64,000 nucleotides of DNA. Origin: Rhodanobacter sp. B04 (GTDB taxonomy: Bacteria; Pseudomonadota; Gammaproteobacteria; Xanthomonadales; Rhodanobacteraceae). The stretch covers positions 434,001 through 498,000 of the forward strand of contig NZ_MUNV01000005.1 in NCBI RefSeq assembly GCF_002001125.1, given 5' to 3'. Made by a program: the position numbers and the translations under genes. Positions 10,378-19,619 of the stretch are shown piece after piece. A model generated the notes under the pieces. The model ran no database searches. It was not told the DNA's origin and worked only from the letters and a program-made list of their open reading frames with translations. Positions within the stretch are counted from its first letter, which is position 1. Each line of letters opens with the position of its first letter.

Positions 10378-11484
10378 GTGAAAAAATTATCCTCCTTGAC
10401 CCTTATTGCCCTCACGGCACTTCTGCATGGCTGCATGTGGGCGCCGGGACAGCACATGTCTACCAGCAGTCTTGTCCGTGGTGATTCTGCCGACAATAGC
10501 CATGTGGAGCTGATACCGATCACCCCGAAGTTGCTGGCGATGAACCGCGCTTCGGCACAAGCAATTGCCATTCCAGATGCGCTGCTGACGTACCAGCCTG
10601 AGCCCTATCGTATTGGTCCAGGCGACAGCCTCTACATCACCGTCTGGGATCATCCGGAGCTGACCTCGCCAGCTGGCCCACAGCAGGCAACCATTGCCAA
10701 TGGCCGTCTCGTGCGCTCGGATGGCACGCTGTTTTATCCATATATTGGCGGCCCCTTGAGGGTTGCCGGCATGACGATCGAGGAACTGCGCGAAGCAATA
10801 ACCAAAAAGCTCGCCACCTACGTTGCGAAGCCACAGGTTGATGTCAGTGTTGTCGGTTATGGAAGCCAACGCGTGCTGTTGCAGGGTGCCTTCATGAAAA
10901 CCGACCCTCAACCGATCACAGCGGTACCGCTGACGCTGACGCTGGCGTTAGGCATAGCCACCATCAACACCGAGCAAGCTAATCTGTCTGGCTTGGTACT
11001 GAGCAGGGATGGACATGATTACCACTTGGATTTAGATGCGCTGAACAGCGATAGAAATGTGGCGAGAGATATTTATCTGAAGCCGGGTGATCGTCTATTT
11101 CTGCCTTACAACGATCGCCAAGAAGCCTATGTCGTGGGTGAGGTGAATCATCCCTTGGCCATCCGCTTCAAGACTTCCGATCTTACGCTGAACCAAGCGC
11201 TGGGCCGTGCTGGTGGTCTCAACGAGACTACATCCAAGGGCAAGGCGGTTTATGTGATCCGTGGTGTGGAAGATCTCGAACAAGCGCCAGCCAAAGTGTT
11301 CCAGCTCGATGCGCGATCGCCAGTAGCATTTGCCTTGGCCAGCCAGTTCAAGGTGAAACCAGGTGATGTTGTATTCGTTGGCCCTGCTGGCGTTACTCGC
11401 TGGAATCGCCTACTGAGCCAGTTGTTACCGGTATCAGGCCTGATCAGCAGCGCGGCCAGTGCAAATTACGAACTGGGCCATTGA
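10378..11484 (+). CDS. wza: Outer-membrane polysaccharide export lipoprotein (Wza/GfcE family)
   Basis: A 368-residue protein. Start GTG 10378 gives a lipoprotein signal peptide with lipobox LLHGC; codons back to 10192 would read through the preceding gene and terminator. After the lipobox come the Poly_export domain (YRIGPGDSLYITVWDHPEL, LFYPYIGGPLRVAGMT) and two SLBB-type segments (VLLQGAFMKTDPQ and AYVVGEVNHPLAI), ending in VKPGDVVFVG. Wza octamers form the channel through periplasm and outer membrane and work with the Wzc encoded across the divergent region. Unlike E. coli wza-wzb-wzc, the outer-membrane part is transcribed away from wzb/wzc here. Confidence 0.93.
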   Translation: MKKLSSLTLIALTALLHGCMWAPGQHMSTSSLVRGDSADNSHVELIPITPKLLAMNRASAQAIAIPDALLTYQPEPYRIGPGDSLYITVWDHPELTSPAGPQQATIANGRLVRSDGTLFYPYIGGPLRVAGMTIEELREAITKKLATYVAKPQVDVSVVGYGSQRVLLQGAFMKTDPQPITAVPLTLTLALGIATINTEQANLSGLVLSRDGHDYHLDLDALNSDRNVARDIYLKPGDRLFLPYNDRQEAYVVGEVNHPLAIRFKTSDLTLNQALGRAGGLNETTSKGKAVYVIRGVEDLEQAPAKVFQLDARSPVAFALASQFKVKPGDVVFVGPAGVTRWNRLLSQLLPVSGLISSAASANYELGH

Positions 11485-11662
11485 TCCTCGTTGGAGCGTG
11501 AAAACGCCTGTGGGGTTTGACTTGAGTCGCAATGCTTGTGCATCTCGTCGAATTTCGAGGCTGTCGCGATGGAAATCGCTTCCACAAGTTTTGGCAATCG
11601 CGTAGACAATGCCCTTTTAAACAGTTCAATACTGTGCCAGATAAGAACATGAGGACCCAGGC

Positions 11663-12406
11663 TTGCAACCGGATCAGCTGACGAACACTGCATGCACAAC
11701 GACGTCGAAAGCATGCTCAGCTGCGAGGTACGCGACGCCAACGCGATGCTGGCCTCGTTCCTTGCTTGCAGGTTCTTTGCTGCTACTGAGCTTGCATGGT
11801 TGCACGGACTTGTCGCGCTCGTCGGTCGACACCATGAAGCTGGCAGTGCAGCGTCACCCCCACGTCGAACCTACCGCCGCCGAGGTAGCTGCCAAACCGT
11901 ATTACCAGATGCAGGCGACCAGTCCTGACGGTAGTGCGGTCCTGATTCTCGGCAACCTGGATGGTCAGCGCCAGGCGTGGTACGGCACCCATCAGGTCGT
12001 GGTGTTCCTTGAGCATGGTCGGATCGTGCAGACTGCCGGCCTGCATCAGAACCTGGATGGACTGCAGCTGCCTGCCAATGATCCCTTCGCGCGTGGACTG
12101 CAGACGCTCACCGCACCGGTGGATTACAGCTACACGCAGGACTGGTCGCCCGGCTACCGCTATGGCGTGCATGTTGATGCCAGACTGATACCGGCCGGCA
12201 CTGAACAGATCAGCATTCTCGGCACCACCCATCAGGTATTGCGCGTGGATGAGCGGATCAATGCGCCGGCTGCGCATGACCGCACCATCAATCACTACTG
12301 GGTCGATCCCCAGGATGGCTTCATCTGGAAGAGCGAGCAGCAGGTGGCTCCAGGTCTGATCCTGCAACTGCTGCAACTGCACCCGTACCGGGAGAAGCAG
12401 GGATGA
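11663..12406 (+). CDS. gfcB: YjbF/GfcB-family capsule lipoprotein
   Basis: A 247-residue lipoprotein with hydrophobic LLAGSLLLLSLHGC ending in a lipobox cysteine near residue 47, then the YjbF/GfcB fold with WYGTHQVVVFLEHGRIVQTAGL, PVDYSYTQDWSPGYRYG and HYWVDPQDGFIWKSEQ. Start TTG 11663 is chosen because GAGG lies eight bases upstream; the signal peptide is long for a lipoprotein, so a later non-ATG start cannot be excluded. The stop overlaps the next gene by four bases. In E. coli these proteins belong to group-4 capsule or Yjb exopolysaccharide production, with no known enzymatic activity. Confidence 0.85.
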   Translation: MQPDQLTNTACTTTSKACSAARYATPTRCWPRSLLAGSLLLLSLHGCTDLSRSSVDTMKLAVQRHPHVEPTAAEVAAKPYYQMQATSPDGSAVLILGNLDGQRQAWYGTHQVVVFLEHGRIVQTAGLHQNLDGLQLPANDPFARGLQTLTAPVDYSYTQDWSPGYRYGVHVDARLIPAGTEQISILGTTHQVLRVDERINAPAAHDRTINHYWVDPQDGFIWKSEQQVAPGLILQLLQLHPYREKQG

Positions 12407-13185
12407 GGCGCGCGCTGCGTTGCGCGTATGCGCTGGCCTTGCTGGCGACGTCGACAGCGGGATTTGCTGCAGCCATGCAGGTGCAAGTGGGCGGCGCCGT
12501 GACCACGGAGAGAACGGCCATGCTGAAGGATCACGCCCGCCTCAGCGATGCCGCACTCGCCGCCCGGCCGCTTCCAACGGCCTACATGCTTGGAGCAGCA
12601 TGGCTTCGCCCGAGCCTGCGGGAATCGCAGCAGCGATTGAAGGCAGGCATATTGTTTGACTTGACCAGCCTGCAGCAGCGCGCCATCAGCAAGGACAAGC
12701 CGGAGCTGGCCACGCTCGCCGGCAACCTGCTGGACTGGATCAAGCCGATGCCGGTCACCGGGAGGCAGCCGGCCTTGCTCGATCCGCGCGCGGTGGAGGT
12801 GGATGCGCCGGAGAACCATCCGCTTGCCGACGGCGATCGCCTGTATTACCCGTTGCGCCCGGACACCATCCGCGTGGTCGGTGCCGTGCGACAGGCGTGT
12901 TCCCTGCCATTGGTGCCGCTGCAGGATGCCCGTCTCTATCTGGCGTCATGCCCAATGGCCGACCAGGCCGATCGGGACACGATCTATGTGATCGAACCGG
13001 ATGGCCGTATGTTCGTAGAGGATGTCGCCCTGTGGAACCGGACCGTGCCGAAGATGCTGGCGCCGGGCGCCTTGATCTACGTGCCGCTGAGTACTCACGC
13101 GATCAAGCCGGTTGACCCGTCATTGAACGACGACCTGGCTGCGTTTCTGGCGACACAGTTGTTGCCGGGGCCGGGGGTGGAATGA
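12403..13185 (+). CDS. gfcC: YjbG/GfcC-family capsule biosynthesis protein
   Basis: A 260-residue periplasmic protein with a signal peptide (MRRALRCAYALALLATSTAG, cut near GFAAA). ARLSDAALAARPLPTAYMLGA and the later DRLYYPLRPDTIRVVGAV, DTIYVIEPDGR and GALIYVPL resemble the two SLBB-like beta-grasp domains described for GfcC. It is thought to help Wza or the barrel protein in polysaccharide export. It overlaps gfcB by ATGA, and gfcD follows after 163 bases that include a short hairpin repeat. Confidence 0.85.
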   Translation: MRRALRCAYALALLATSTAGFAAAMQVQVGGAVTTERTAMLKDHARLSDAALAARPLPTAYMLGAAWLRPSLRESQQRLKAGILFDLTSLQQRAISKDKPELATLAGNLLDWIKPMPVTGRQPALLDPRAVEVDAPENHPLADGDRLYYPLRPDTIRVVGAVRQACSLPLVPLQDARLYLASCPMADQADRDTIYVIEPDGRMFVEDVALWNRTVPKMLAPGALIYVPLSTHAIKPVDPSLNDDLAAFLATQLLPGPGVE

Positions 13186-13218
13186 TGGATTTCTGGCAAG
13201 AGCTTCACCCCCTCCCTA

Positions 13219-13242
13219 CCTCCCCCTGCAAGCAGGGGGAGG
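13219..13242. repeat. Short perfect hairpin CCTCCCCCTG-CAAG-CAGGGGGAGG
   Basis: A 10-base perfect inverted repeat with a four-base loop lies between gfcC and gfcD. Without a U-tract it is not a typical terminator. It looks like a dispersed hairpin repeat and could lower expression of gfcD relative to gfcBC. Confidence 0.55.
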
Positions 13243-13348
13243 AGCTGAAGCCGCAGCGTGCTGATTTGGGATCTTGTCCTTCACCTGTTTGCGGATGGCG
13301 TTCACCACGGCTTTCTGACGCTCTCTTGAGAAACCACTACAGGAACCC

Positions 13349-15478
13349 GTGGGTTTGAACACCAGGCTCCAACTTATCCGTCGTCGCTGCACTTGCCTGC
13401 TACCGCTGGCCGGCTGGTTGATGGCTTGTTCTGTACATGCGCAAAACGCACCTACGCAGAGCGACTGGGGTGGTGCCGGGCTATGGCAAACCCCGACCGC
13501 GCGGATGGCTGATGAAGGCGAGGTGGCGTTCACCGCCGACCGCACCTCGCCGTATACCCGCTACAACTTCACTCTGCAGCCGCTGCCATGGCTGGAGGGA
13601 GTTTTCCGCTATGTGGACATCTCCAATATCCCCTATGGGCCTGAATCGCTGAGTGGTACTCAGAGCCTCAAAGACAAGTCGATCGACGCCAAGGTGCGGC
13701 TGTGGCAGGAAAGTCGCTACCTGCCGGCGTTCGCGGTCGGCATTCGCGATCTGGGCGGTACCGGCCTGTTCTCCAGCGAATATTTCGTCGCCAACAAGCG
13801 CTTCGGGCCGGTCGATGCGAGCCTGGGTCTGGCCTGGGGTTACATGGGCGCCCGCGGCGATATCGGCAATCCGTTCGATATCATCAGCGACAAATTCAGT
13901 GTCCGCCCCACCGGCACCTTGGGCAGCGGCGGCGAGATCAGCGGCAACCGTTACTTCCGCGGTCCCACCGCCCTCTTCGGCGGCATCAGCTACCAGACAC
14001 CATGGCAACCGCTGATCCTGAAGCTGGAATACGAGGGCAACAATTACAAGCACGAACCTCACGACGACAACCAGCAGCAACGCACGCCCGTCAACGTCGG
14101 TGCGGTTTACAGGCTCAATCGAAACATCGACGTGAGTCTGGCCTTCGAGCGTGGCACCACCGCGATGTTCGGCTTCACCTTGCACACCAACCTGGCCCAG
14201 GACACCGGGCCGGCCAAGCTGCTCGATCCACCGCCGCCCGTGCGCGCGCAGACCCCGCCCACGCAGTCGCCGGAACAGGTGGATTGGGCGACGGTCAGCA
14301 AGGATCTGCGCAGCAACGCCGGCATCGAGGTGTCCAAGATCACCCGCCGCGACAGCGAAATCGTGGTCACGGGCGAGCAGAAGCGTTACTTCTATCCCGC
14401 CAAGGGCGTGGGGCGCACGGCCCGCGTGCTGGACAACCAGCTCGGACCGGACATCGACTGGTTCACCGTGGTGGACACCCAGGCAGGCATGCCGATGGTC
14501 GCCACCAGCGTGCATCGGCAGCGCTTCGATGACCTGCTCGACTACAACATCGACCTGCAATCGTTCCGCCGCAGCGTCGAACAGGACACGCCCTTGCCGC
14601 AGCACGAGGAAGTGCTGTACCAGGCCACGCCGAAGAAATTCGATGGCGGCCTGGCGCTCAACTACAGCCAGTCCCTGGGTGGCCCGAACGCGTTCATCCT
14701 GTACCAAGTGTCTGCCGACTACGACGCCGACTACCACTTCACCCCGAACCTGTGGTGGAGCGGCGACGTCAGCGCGAACCTGCTCAACAACTACGACAAG
14801 TTCACCTACGACGCGCCGAGCGAGCTGCCACGCGTGCGTACCTATATCCGCGAGTACCTCACCAGTTCGACCATCACCATGCCGGTGTTCCAGCTGACCA
14901 CGACCCAGCGCCTGGACACCGATCTCTACGGCATGGCCTATGCGGGCATGCTGGAGAGCATGTTCGGCGGTGCCGGCGGCGAAGTGCTTTACCGTCCGAT
15001 GGGCGAGCGCTGGGCCATCGGCGCCGACGTCAACTGGGTCAAGCAGCGCGGCTTCGATCAGGGTTTCACGTTCCGCGACTATCACGTCGTCACCGGCCAG
15101 GTGACCGGCTATTTCGACCTGGGCTACAAGGACGTCACGCTCAAGCTCAGTGCCGGCCGTTACCTGGCAGGCGACTGGGGCACCACCATCGATATCTCGC
15201 GCAAGTTCAGCAACGGTGTGCAGATCGGCGCCTATGCCACCTTCACCAACGTGTCGGCCGCGCAGTTCGGCGAAGGCAGTTTCGACAAGGGCATCTACGT
15301 GTCGATTCCGTTCGATCTGATCCTGCCGGGCTCGCACGTGCGCAGCGCCAATATCCTGTGGGAACCCCTGCTGCGCGATGGCGGCGCACGCCTGGACAAG
15401 CGCTACAACCTGTATGACCTGACCAGCGATCGCGACAGCGACCTGTTCCAGGACAACCTGAAGATGATTACCGAGTAG
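13349..15478 (+). CDS. gfcD: YjbH/GfcD-family outer-membrane exopolysaccharide protein
   Basis: A 709-residue protein starting at GTG 13349 with AGGA upstream and a signal peptide (LLPLAGWLMACSVHA). The mature start SDWGGAGLWQTPTARMADEGEV, then FNFTLQPLPWLEGVFRY-like strands, KDKSIDAKVRLW and GGTGLFSSEYFVANKRFG, is characteristic of YjbH, a two-barrel outer-membrane protein. A proline-rich linker near 290-315 separates N- and C-terminal barrel parts; strands such as GGAGGEVLYRP and TTIDISRKFSNGVQIGAY run to the end. It probably acts late in polysaccharide export. Length fits GfcD/YjbH (about 700 residues). Confidence 0.9.
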   Translation: MGLNTRLQLIRRRCTCLLPLAGWLMACSVHAQNAPTQSDWGGAGLWQTPTARMADEGEVAFTADRTSPYTRYNFTLQPLPWLEGVFRYVDISNIPYGPESLSGTQSLKDKSIDAKVRLWQESRYLPAFAVGIRDLGGTGLFSSEYFVANKRFGPVDASLGLAWGYMGARGDIGNPFDIISDKFSVRPTGTLGSGGEISGNRYFRGPTALFGGISYQTPWQPLILKLEYEGNNYKHEPHDDNQQQRTPVNVGAVYRLNRNIDVSLAFERGTTAMFGFTLHTNLAQDTGPAKLLDPPPPVRAQTPPTQSPEQVDWATVSKDLRSNAGIEVSKITRRDSEIVVTGEQKRYFYPAKGVGRTARVLDNQLGPDIDWFTVVDTQAGMPMVATSVHRQRFDDLLDYNIDLQSFRRSVEQDTPLPQHEEVLYQATPKKFDGGLALNYSQSLGGPNAFILYQVSADYDADYHFTPNLWWSGDVSANLLNNYDKFTYDAPSELPRVRTYIREYLTSSTITMPVFQLTTTQRLDTDLYGMAYAGMLESMFGGAGGEVLYRPMGERWAIGADVNWVKQRGFDQGFTFRDYHVVTGQVTGYFDLGYKDVTLKLSAGRYLAGDWGTTIDISRKFSNGVQIGAYATFTNVSAAQFGEGSFDKGIYVSIPFDLILPGSHVRSANILWEPLLRDGGARLDKRYNLYDLTSDRDSDLFQDNLKMITE

Positions 15479-15822
15479 GTACACGCCATCTGCTGCGGAT
15501 GCGATTTCAGGGAACCATGCGTGAACCGTATTGGATGTCATCCCGGCGAAAGCGGAATGTTGCCACGGGAATGTTTCAGGGTTCCCTGAAGAGCATGCCG
15601 AAAACCATCGTCATTCCTGCGAAAGCCGGGATGACGAGCAAAAACCGGTTTCGAGGCTCCCCTGAAGTCACTCCGGTGAATGCAGAAGACGCGTTTCAGG
15701 CAGCCCGAACTCGCCAAGCAGCAAGTCCGCGTCACCCAGATGACCTGTGACGGGTGACAGGCGGCGGGCACTCTGCAACCATCAGACTCTTTCAGCGCAT
15801 CAACGCCCGCGCAGGAGCTTCC
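15479..15822. other. Intergenic stretch with repeat element
   Basis: These 344 bases between gfcD and the permease hold one repeat element (15537-15635). The word TTTCAGGG occurs on both sides of its left end (15505 and 15574 regions), with CCCTGAAG further right. No convincing gene or terminator is seen. GCAGGAG at 15811-15817 is the ribosome binding site of the permease. Confidence 0.5.
15537..15635. repeat. Dispersed intergenic repeat, copy C (perfect 11-base terminal inverted repeats)
   Basis: GTCATCCCGGC at 15537-15547 is the exact reverse complement of GCCGGGATGAC at 15625-15635. The right end also forms a local hairpin (GTCATTCC..GGGATGAC, 15610-15635). Ends resemble copies A (17599) and B (22334), but the interior differs. 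No coding capacity. Confidence 0.65.
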
Positions 15823-17487
15823 ATGTCCTCATCCAGCCCTCTCCGCCGCGACGTCGGCCCGTTCGCCCTGATGCTTACCGGCCTGGGCTCGATCATCGGC
15901 TCCGGCTGGCTGTTCGGCGCATGGAAGGCGGCAGGCCTGGCCGGGCCCGGCGCGGTATGGGCGTGGGTGCTGGGTGCTGCGATCATCATGACGATTGCGC
16001 TGACCTATGCCGAACTGGGCGCGATGTTTCCCGAGTCCGGCGGCATGGTGCGCTACAGCCATTACTCGCATGGCTCGCTGGTCGGCTTCATCGGCGCGTG
16101 GGCGAACTGGATCGCTATCGTGTCGGTGATCTCGGTGGAGGCCGAGGCCTCGGTGCAGTACATGTCCGGCTGGAAGTGGCAATGGGCGAAGGACCTGTAC
16201 GCGCATGTGCCGGGCGGACAAGGAGAGCTGAGCCATATCGGCCTGGCTATCGCTGCGGTGCTGGTGATCGTCTATTTCCTGATGAACTTCTGGAGCGTGA
16301 AGCTGTTTGCTCACTCGAATACCGCGATCACCGTGTTCAAGCTGGTGGTGCCGGCAGCGACCGGCCTGCTGCTGATCGCCAGCGGCTTTCATCCTGAAAA
16401 TTTCTCGGTCGGCATCCACGGTGGCGCGCATGTGACGGACTTCGCGGCCATCCTCACTGCCGTGGCTACCGCCGGCATCGTGTTCAGCTTCAACGGTTTC
16501 CAGAGTCCGGTGAATCTCGCCGGCGAAGCACGCAATCCGGGCAGGAGCATCCCGTTCGCGATCGTCGGCTCGATCGGGATCGCCACCGTCGTCTACGTGA
16601 TCCTGCAGGTCGCCTACATCGGCGCGGTGCCGCCGGATCTGCTGGCCAAGGCCGGCTGGCACGGCCTCGATTTCAGCTCGCCGTTTGCGGACCTGGCGAA
16701 GATTCTCGGCCTGTTCTGGCTGGCTAACCTGCTGTTCCTCGATGCATTCATCAGCCCCAGCGGCACCGGCATGACCTACACCGCCACCACTGCGCGGATG
16801 ATCTACGGCATGGAGCGCAACGGCACGCTGCCGAAGATCCTCGGCCTGGTGGACCCGAAGTCGGGCGTGCCACGCCCGGCAATGTGGCTGAACCTGGTGG
16901 TGTCGTTCCTGTTCCTGTTCTTCTTCCGCGGCTGGGGCACGCTGGCGGCGGTGATCTCGGTAGCCACGATCATTTCCTACCTCACCGGTCCGATCAGCGT
17001 GATGACGCTGCGTCGCACCGCGCCGGAACTGCACCGCCCGCTGCGCCTGAAAGGCCTGCCAGTGCTCGCCGGCATCGCCTTCATCATGTCGACCGAGCTG
17101 CTGTACTGGGCAAAGTGGCCGCTGACCGGCGAGATCATCCTGCTGATGGTGGTGGCATTACCGGTGTACCTGTACTACCAGGCCAAGAGCGGTTGGCACG
17201 ACTTCGCGCGTCAGATGAAAGGTGCGTGGTGGCTGGTGTTCTACCTGCCGACACTGGCCTTCGTCTCATGGGCCGGCAGCACCACCTTCGGCGGCCAGGG
17301 CTATCTGTCCTACGGCGTGGATCTCGCGGTGGTCGCGGTGATCGGCCTGGTGTTCTATCTGTGGGGTGTGAAGTCCGGCTGGCGGACGCCGTCGGTGGAA
17401 GCGGCGCAACTGGAAGCGCAAAGTGATCCGGCCTCGCCGTTGGTGCCACCGGATGAGGCGACAGCAGAGCGCATCACCGGGCACTGA
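15823..17487 (+). CDS. APC-superfamily amino acid permease
   Basis: A 554-residue inner-membrane transporter with about 12-14 hydrophobic helices. The helix 1 glycine motif GLGSIIGSGWLFG is the APC substrate/Na site; TYAELGAMFPESGGMVRY is the conserved helix 2-3 signature and FNGFQSPVNLAGEARNPGRSIP the helix 6-loop motif. Specificity cannot be read from the sequence. Start ATG 15823 has GGAG six bases upstream; the open frame back to 15754 lacks one. A strong terminator follows, so it appears to be a single-gene unit. Confidence 0.9.
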   Translation: MSSSSPLRRDVGPFALMLTGLGSIIGSGWLFGAWKAAGLAGPGAVWAWVLGAAIIMTIALTYAELGAMFPESGGMVRYSHYSHGSLVGFIGAWANWIAIVSVISVEAEASVQYMSGWKWQWAKDLYAHVPGGQGELSHIGLAIAAVLVIVYFLMNFWSVKLFAHSNTAITVFKLVVPAATGLLLIASGFHPENFSVGIHGGAHVTDFAAILTAVATAGIVFSFNGFQSPVNLAGEARNPGRSIPFAIVGSIGIATVVYVILQVAYIGAVPPDLLAKAGWHGLDFSSPFADLAKILGLFWLANLLFLDAFISPSGTGMTYTATTARMIYGMERNGTLPKILGLVDPKSGVPRPAMWLNLVVSFLFLFFFRGWGTLAAVISVATIISYLTGPISVMTLRRTAPELHRPLRLKGLPVLAGIAFIMSTELLYWAKWPLTGEIILLMVVALPVYLYYQAKSGWHDFARQMKGAWWLVFYLPTLAFVSWAGSTTFGGQGYLSYGVDLAVVAVIGLVFYLWGVKSGWRTPSVEAAQLEAQSDPASPLVPPDEATAERITGH

Positions 17488-17511
17488 GCTTCGATCATTT
17501 GACCAAACAAG

Positions 17512-17541
17512 AACGCGTGGCTCATCGCCGCGCGTTTTTTG
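17512..17541 (+). terminator. Rho-independent terminator of the permease gene
   Basis: AACGCGTGGC (17512-17521) pairs with GCCGCGCGTT (17527-17536) with one G-U pair; loop TCATC, then a run of T, 25 bases after the stop. Confidence 0.9.
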
Positions 17542-17598
17542 TTTCGAATGCTCCCATCCGACTACATCCGCGCCTGACAGCAGCAGCAGTGGGGATAG

Positions 17599-17728
17599 CC
17601 CGAATAACTCGTCATCCCAGCGAAAGCTGGGACCCAGTGCCGTTGCAAGACACTGAAGACGCTGGATTCCAGCTCTTGCCCCCTGTTCGGGGTTCGCTGG
17701 AATGACGGGCAAAGACTTATTCAGACCA
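17599..17728. repeat. Dispersed intergenic repeat, copy A
   Basis: Contains GTCATCCCAGCGAA near the left and TTCGCTGGAATGAC near the right end, 13 of 14 bases complementary. It shares the outer flank GAATAA, the interior TGCAAG..CAC and GCTGGATT, and the right flank GACGGGCAAA with copy B at 22334-22496. The 304-base gap 17488-17791 otherwise holds the permease terminator and the ribosome binding site GAGGGA of the next gene. Confidence 0.75.
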
Positions 17729-17791
17729 TCCTTAGTTGTAAAGTAAACACTTGGATCGTGGCCTTCACGTTGCTCAACCGAGGGACGTCAG

Positions 17792-18490
17792 ATGAATCCG
17801 CAGAAGCCAGTCGGTGCGCGAGTCAAGATTTCGAAGAACGGCCCCTATCTCGTTTCGGGCGGCCTGCCTCTGCACAAGGAGACTATCGGCACGAACGAGG
17901 ATGCCGAGTCGACAAAGTGGGAAAAGGGGCAGCAGTATGCTGCGGAGGAGCAATACGCACTGTGTCGCTGCGGCCATAGCGCGAACAAACCGTTCTGCGA
18001 CGGCACGCATGCGAAGGTCGATTTTGACGGCAGCGAAACCGCGAGTCGCCAGCCATATCTCGAACAGGCTCAGGTCATCCGCGGTCCGACCATGTCGCTG
18101 ACCGATGTCGAGGGCCTGTGCGCGTTCGCACGCTTTTGCGATCCGCATGGCCAGGTATGGAATCTGGTCAACCAGACCGACGATCCCTCCGCCGCCAAGC
18201 ATTTCGTCAGCCAGACTTGTGCCTGTCCGTCGGGGCGACTGGTGGCCTGGGACAATGCGACCGGCAAACCGATCGAGCCCGCGCTTGAACCATCGATCGG
18301 CCTGATCGAGGATCCTGCGCAGAACTGTTCCGGACCGATCTGGTTGCGTGGCGGCGTGCAATTGATCGGTGCCGACGGCTTCGAATACGAGGTGCGCAAC
18401 CGCATGACCCTGTGCCGCTGCGGCGAGTCGCAGAACAAGCCGTTCTGCGACGGCACACATGCATCCATGGGATTCAGCGACAGCGAATGA
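17792..18490 (+). CDS. Double CDGSH iron-sulfur protein
   Basis: A 232-residue soluble protein with two CDGSH-type 2Fe-2S motifs: CRCGHSANKPFCDGTH near 58-73 and CRCGESQNKPFCDGTH near 208-223. Each has the three-Cys one-His ligand set. Between them GLCAFARFCD and TCACPSG supply four more cysteines in an order suggesting another metal centre. Proteins of this build are predicted redox or Fe-S sensing proteins of the cytoplasm; substrate and partner are unknown. Start ATG 17792 has GAGGGA six bases upstream. It converges on hom, with 19 bases between the stops and no obvious terminator. Confidence 0.88.
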   Translation: MNPQKPVGARVKISKNGPYLVSGGLPLHKETIGTNEDAESTKWEKGQQYAAEEQYALCRCGHSANKPFCDGTHAKVDFDGSETASRQPYLEQAQVIRGPTMSLTDVEGLCAFARFCDPHGQVWNLVNQTDDPSAAKHFVSQTCACPSGRLVAWDNATGKPIEPALEPSIGLIEDPAQNCSGPIWLRGGVQLIGADGFEYEVRNRMTLCRCGESQNKPFCDGTHASMGFSDSE

Positions 18491-18509
18491 GTGCGCTGAC
18501 CAAGCAGCA

Positions 18510-19619
18510 TCAGGCCAGCGCCAGTACATCTCCCAACAACGCCTGTGCGGTCACTTCCGGCCCCGCGCCCGGCCCCTGGATCACCAGCGGCTGGGTGTTG
18601 TAGCGGGTAGTAGTAAGGGCGAACTGGTTGTCGGTGCCGTACAGGCGCGCAGCCGGATGAGTCAGCGGCACTTCGACCAGACCGACACGGGCGCGGCCGC
18701 GCTGGTTCAGGCGGGCGAGGAAGCGCAGCACGCAACCGCGTGACTTCGCGTCGGCATGCAGCTTCGCCAGCGGCTCGTCCAGTTCCTCCAGCCGTGCGAG
18801 AAAGGACTCGGTATCCAGCGCACGCAACGGCTCGGGTACCAGACCCTGTACATCCACCTCGTCGGTGCCGAGCGAGAAACCGGCATTGCGGGCGATGATC
18901 AGCAGCTTGCGCGCCACGTCCTCGCCAGAAAGATCCGAGCGCGGATCGGGCTCGGTGTAGCCCAGTCGACGCGCCTCGCGCAGCAAGGCAGAGAATGGCT
19001 GGCTGCCGTCGTACTGGTTGAACAGCCACGACAGCGAACCGGAGAACACACCTTCCAGCGTGAGCAGGCTGTCACCGCAAGTGCGCAAACGGCGTAGCGT
19101 GGACAGCACCGGCAGGCCGGCTCCAACAGTGGCCGAATCGCCATAACAACCGCCATTCGCGACCGCCGCCTGCAGCGCACGCCAGCCGGGCAGTTCGCCG
19201 CCCGCCAGCGCCTTGTTCGCGGTGACCACGTGACAACCACGCGCCAGCCATTCAGCGTGGCGTGAGGCCAGGGACACGCTGGCGGTGGCGTCGACGATCA
19301 CCTTCACCGCCGCACCGCTGGCATCCAGCACCTTGAGCAGGTGGGCGTTGTCACGCGTATCGCCCTGACTGTTCAGCTGCTCGCGCAGGCTGCGATGGGC
19401 CAGATGGACCGGATCGGTCTGCTGGCGACGCGAGTTGGCCGCACCGACCAGCCGTACGCTGACCGCAGCCGACGTATTGAGCAGCTTCAACAACGCGCCA
19501 CCGACCACGCCGGTACCCAGCAGCACGATGGCAATCGTGGGCGCGGTTCCAGTTGCAAGGGTGGCGCGCGGCAGCTTCCGGTCAACCGCAGCAGCCGCTT
19601 CCACCAGTACCGCGCTCAT
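18510..19619 (-). CDS. hom: Homoserine dehydrogenase (monofunctional)
   Basis: A 369-residue enzyme that reduces aspartate semialdehyde to homoserine with NAD(P)H, the branch point to methionine and threonine. NAD-binding IVLLGTGVVGGALL near 31-44 and the catalytic-domain motifs VVTANKALAG, ATVGAGLPVL, LEGVFSGSLSWLFNQ and GYTEPDPRSDLSGEDVARKLLI are present. It resembles the C-terminal half of bifunctional ThrA and has no aspartokinase or clear ACT domain. Last gene of the metX-metB-hom operon; its start overlaps metB by four bases (ATGA). Confidence 0.95.
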   Translation of the reverse strand: MSAVLVEAAAAVDRKLPRATLATGTAPTIAIVLLGTGVVGGALLKLLNTSAAVSVRLVGAANSRRQQTDPVHLAHRSLREQLNSQGDTRDNAHLLKVLDASGAAVKVIVDATASVSLASRHAEWLARGCHVVTANKALAGGELPGWRALQAAVANGGCYGDSATVGAGLPVLSTLRRLRTCGDSLLTLEGVFSGSLSWLFNQYDGSQPFSALLREARRLGYTEPDPRSDLSGEDVARKLLIIARNAGFSLGTDEVDVQGLVPEPLRALDTESFLARLEELDEPLAKLHADAKSRGCVLRFLARLNQRGRARVGLVEVPLTHPAARLYGTDNQFALTTTRYNTQPLVIQGPGAGPEVTAQALLGDVLALA

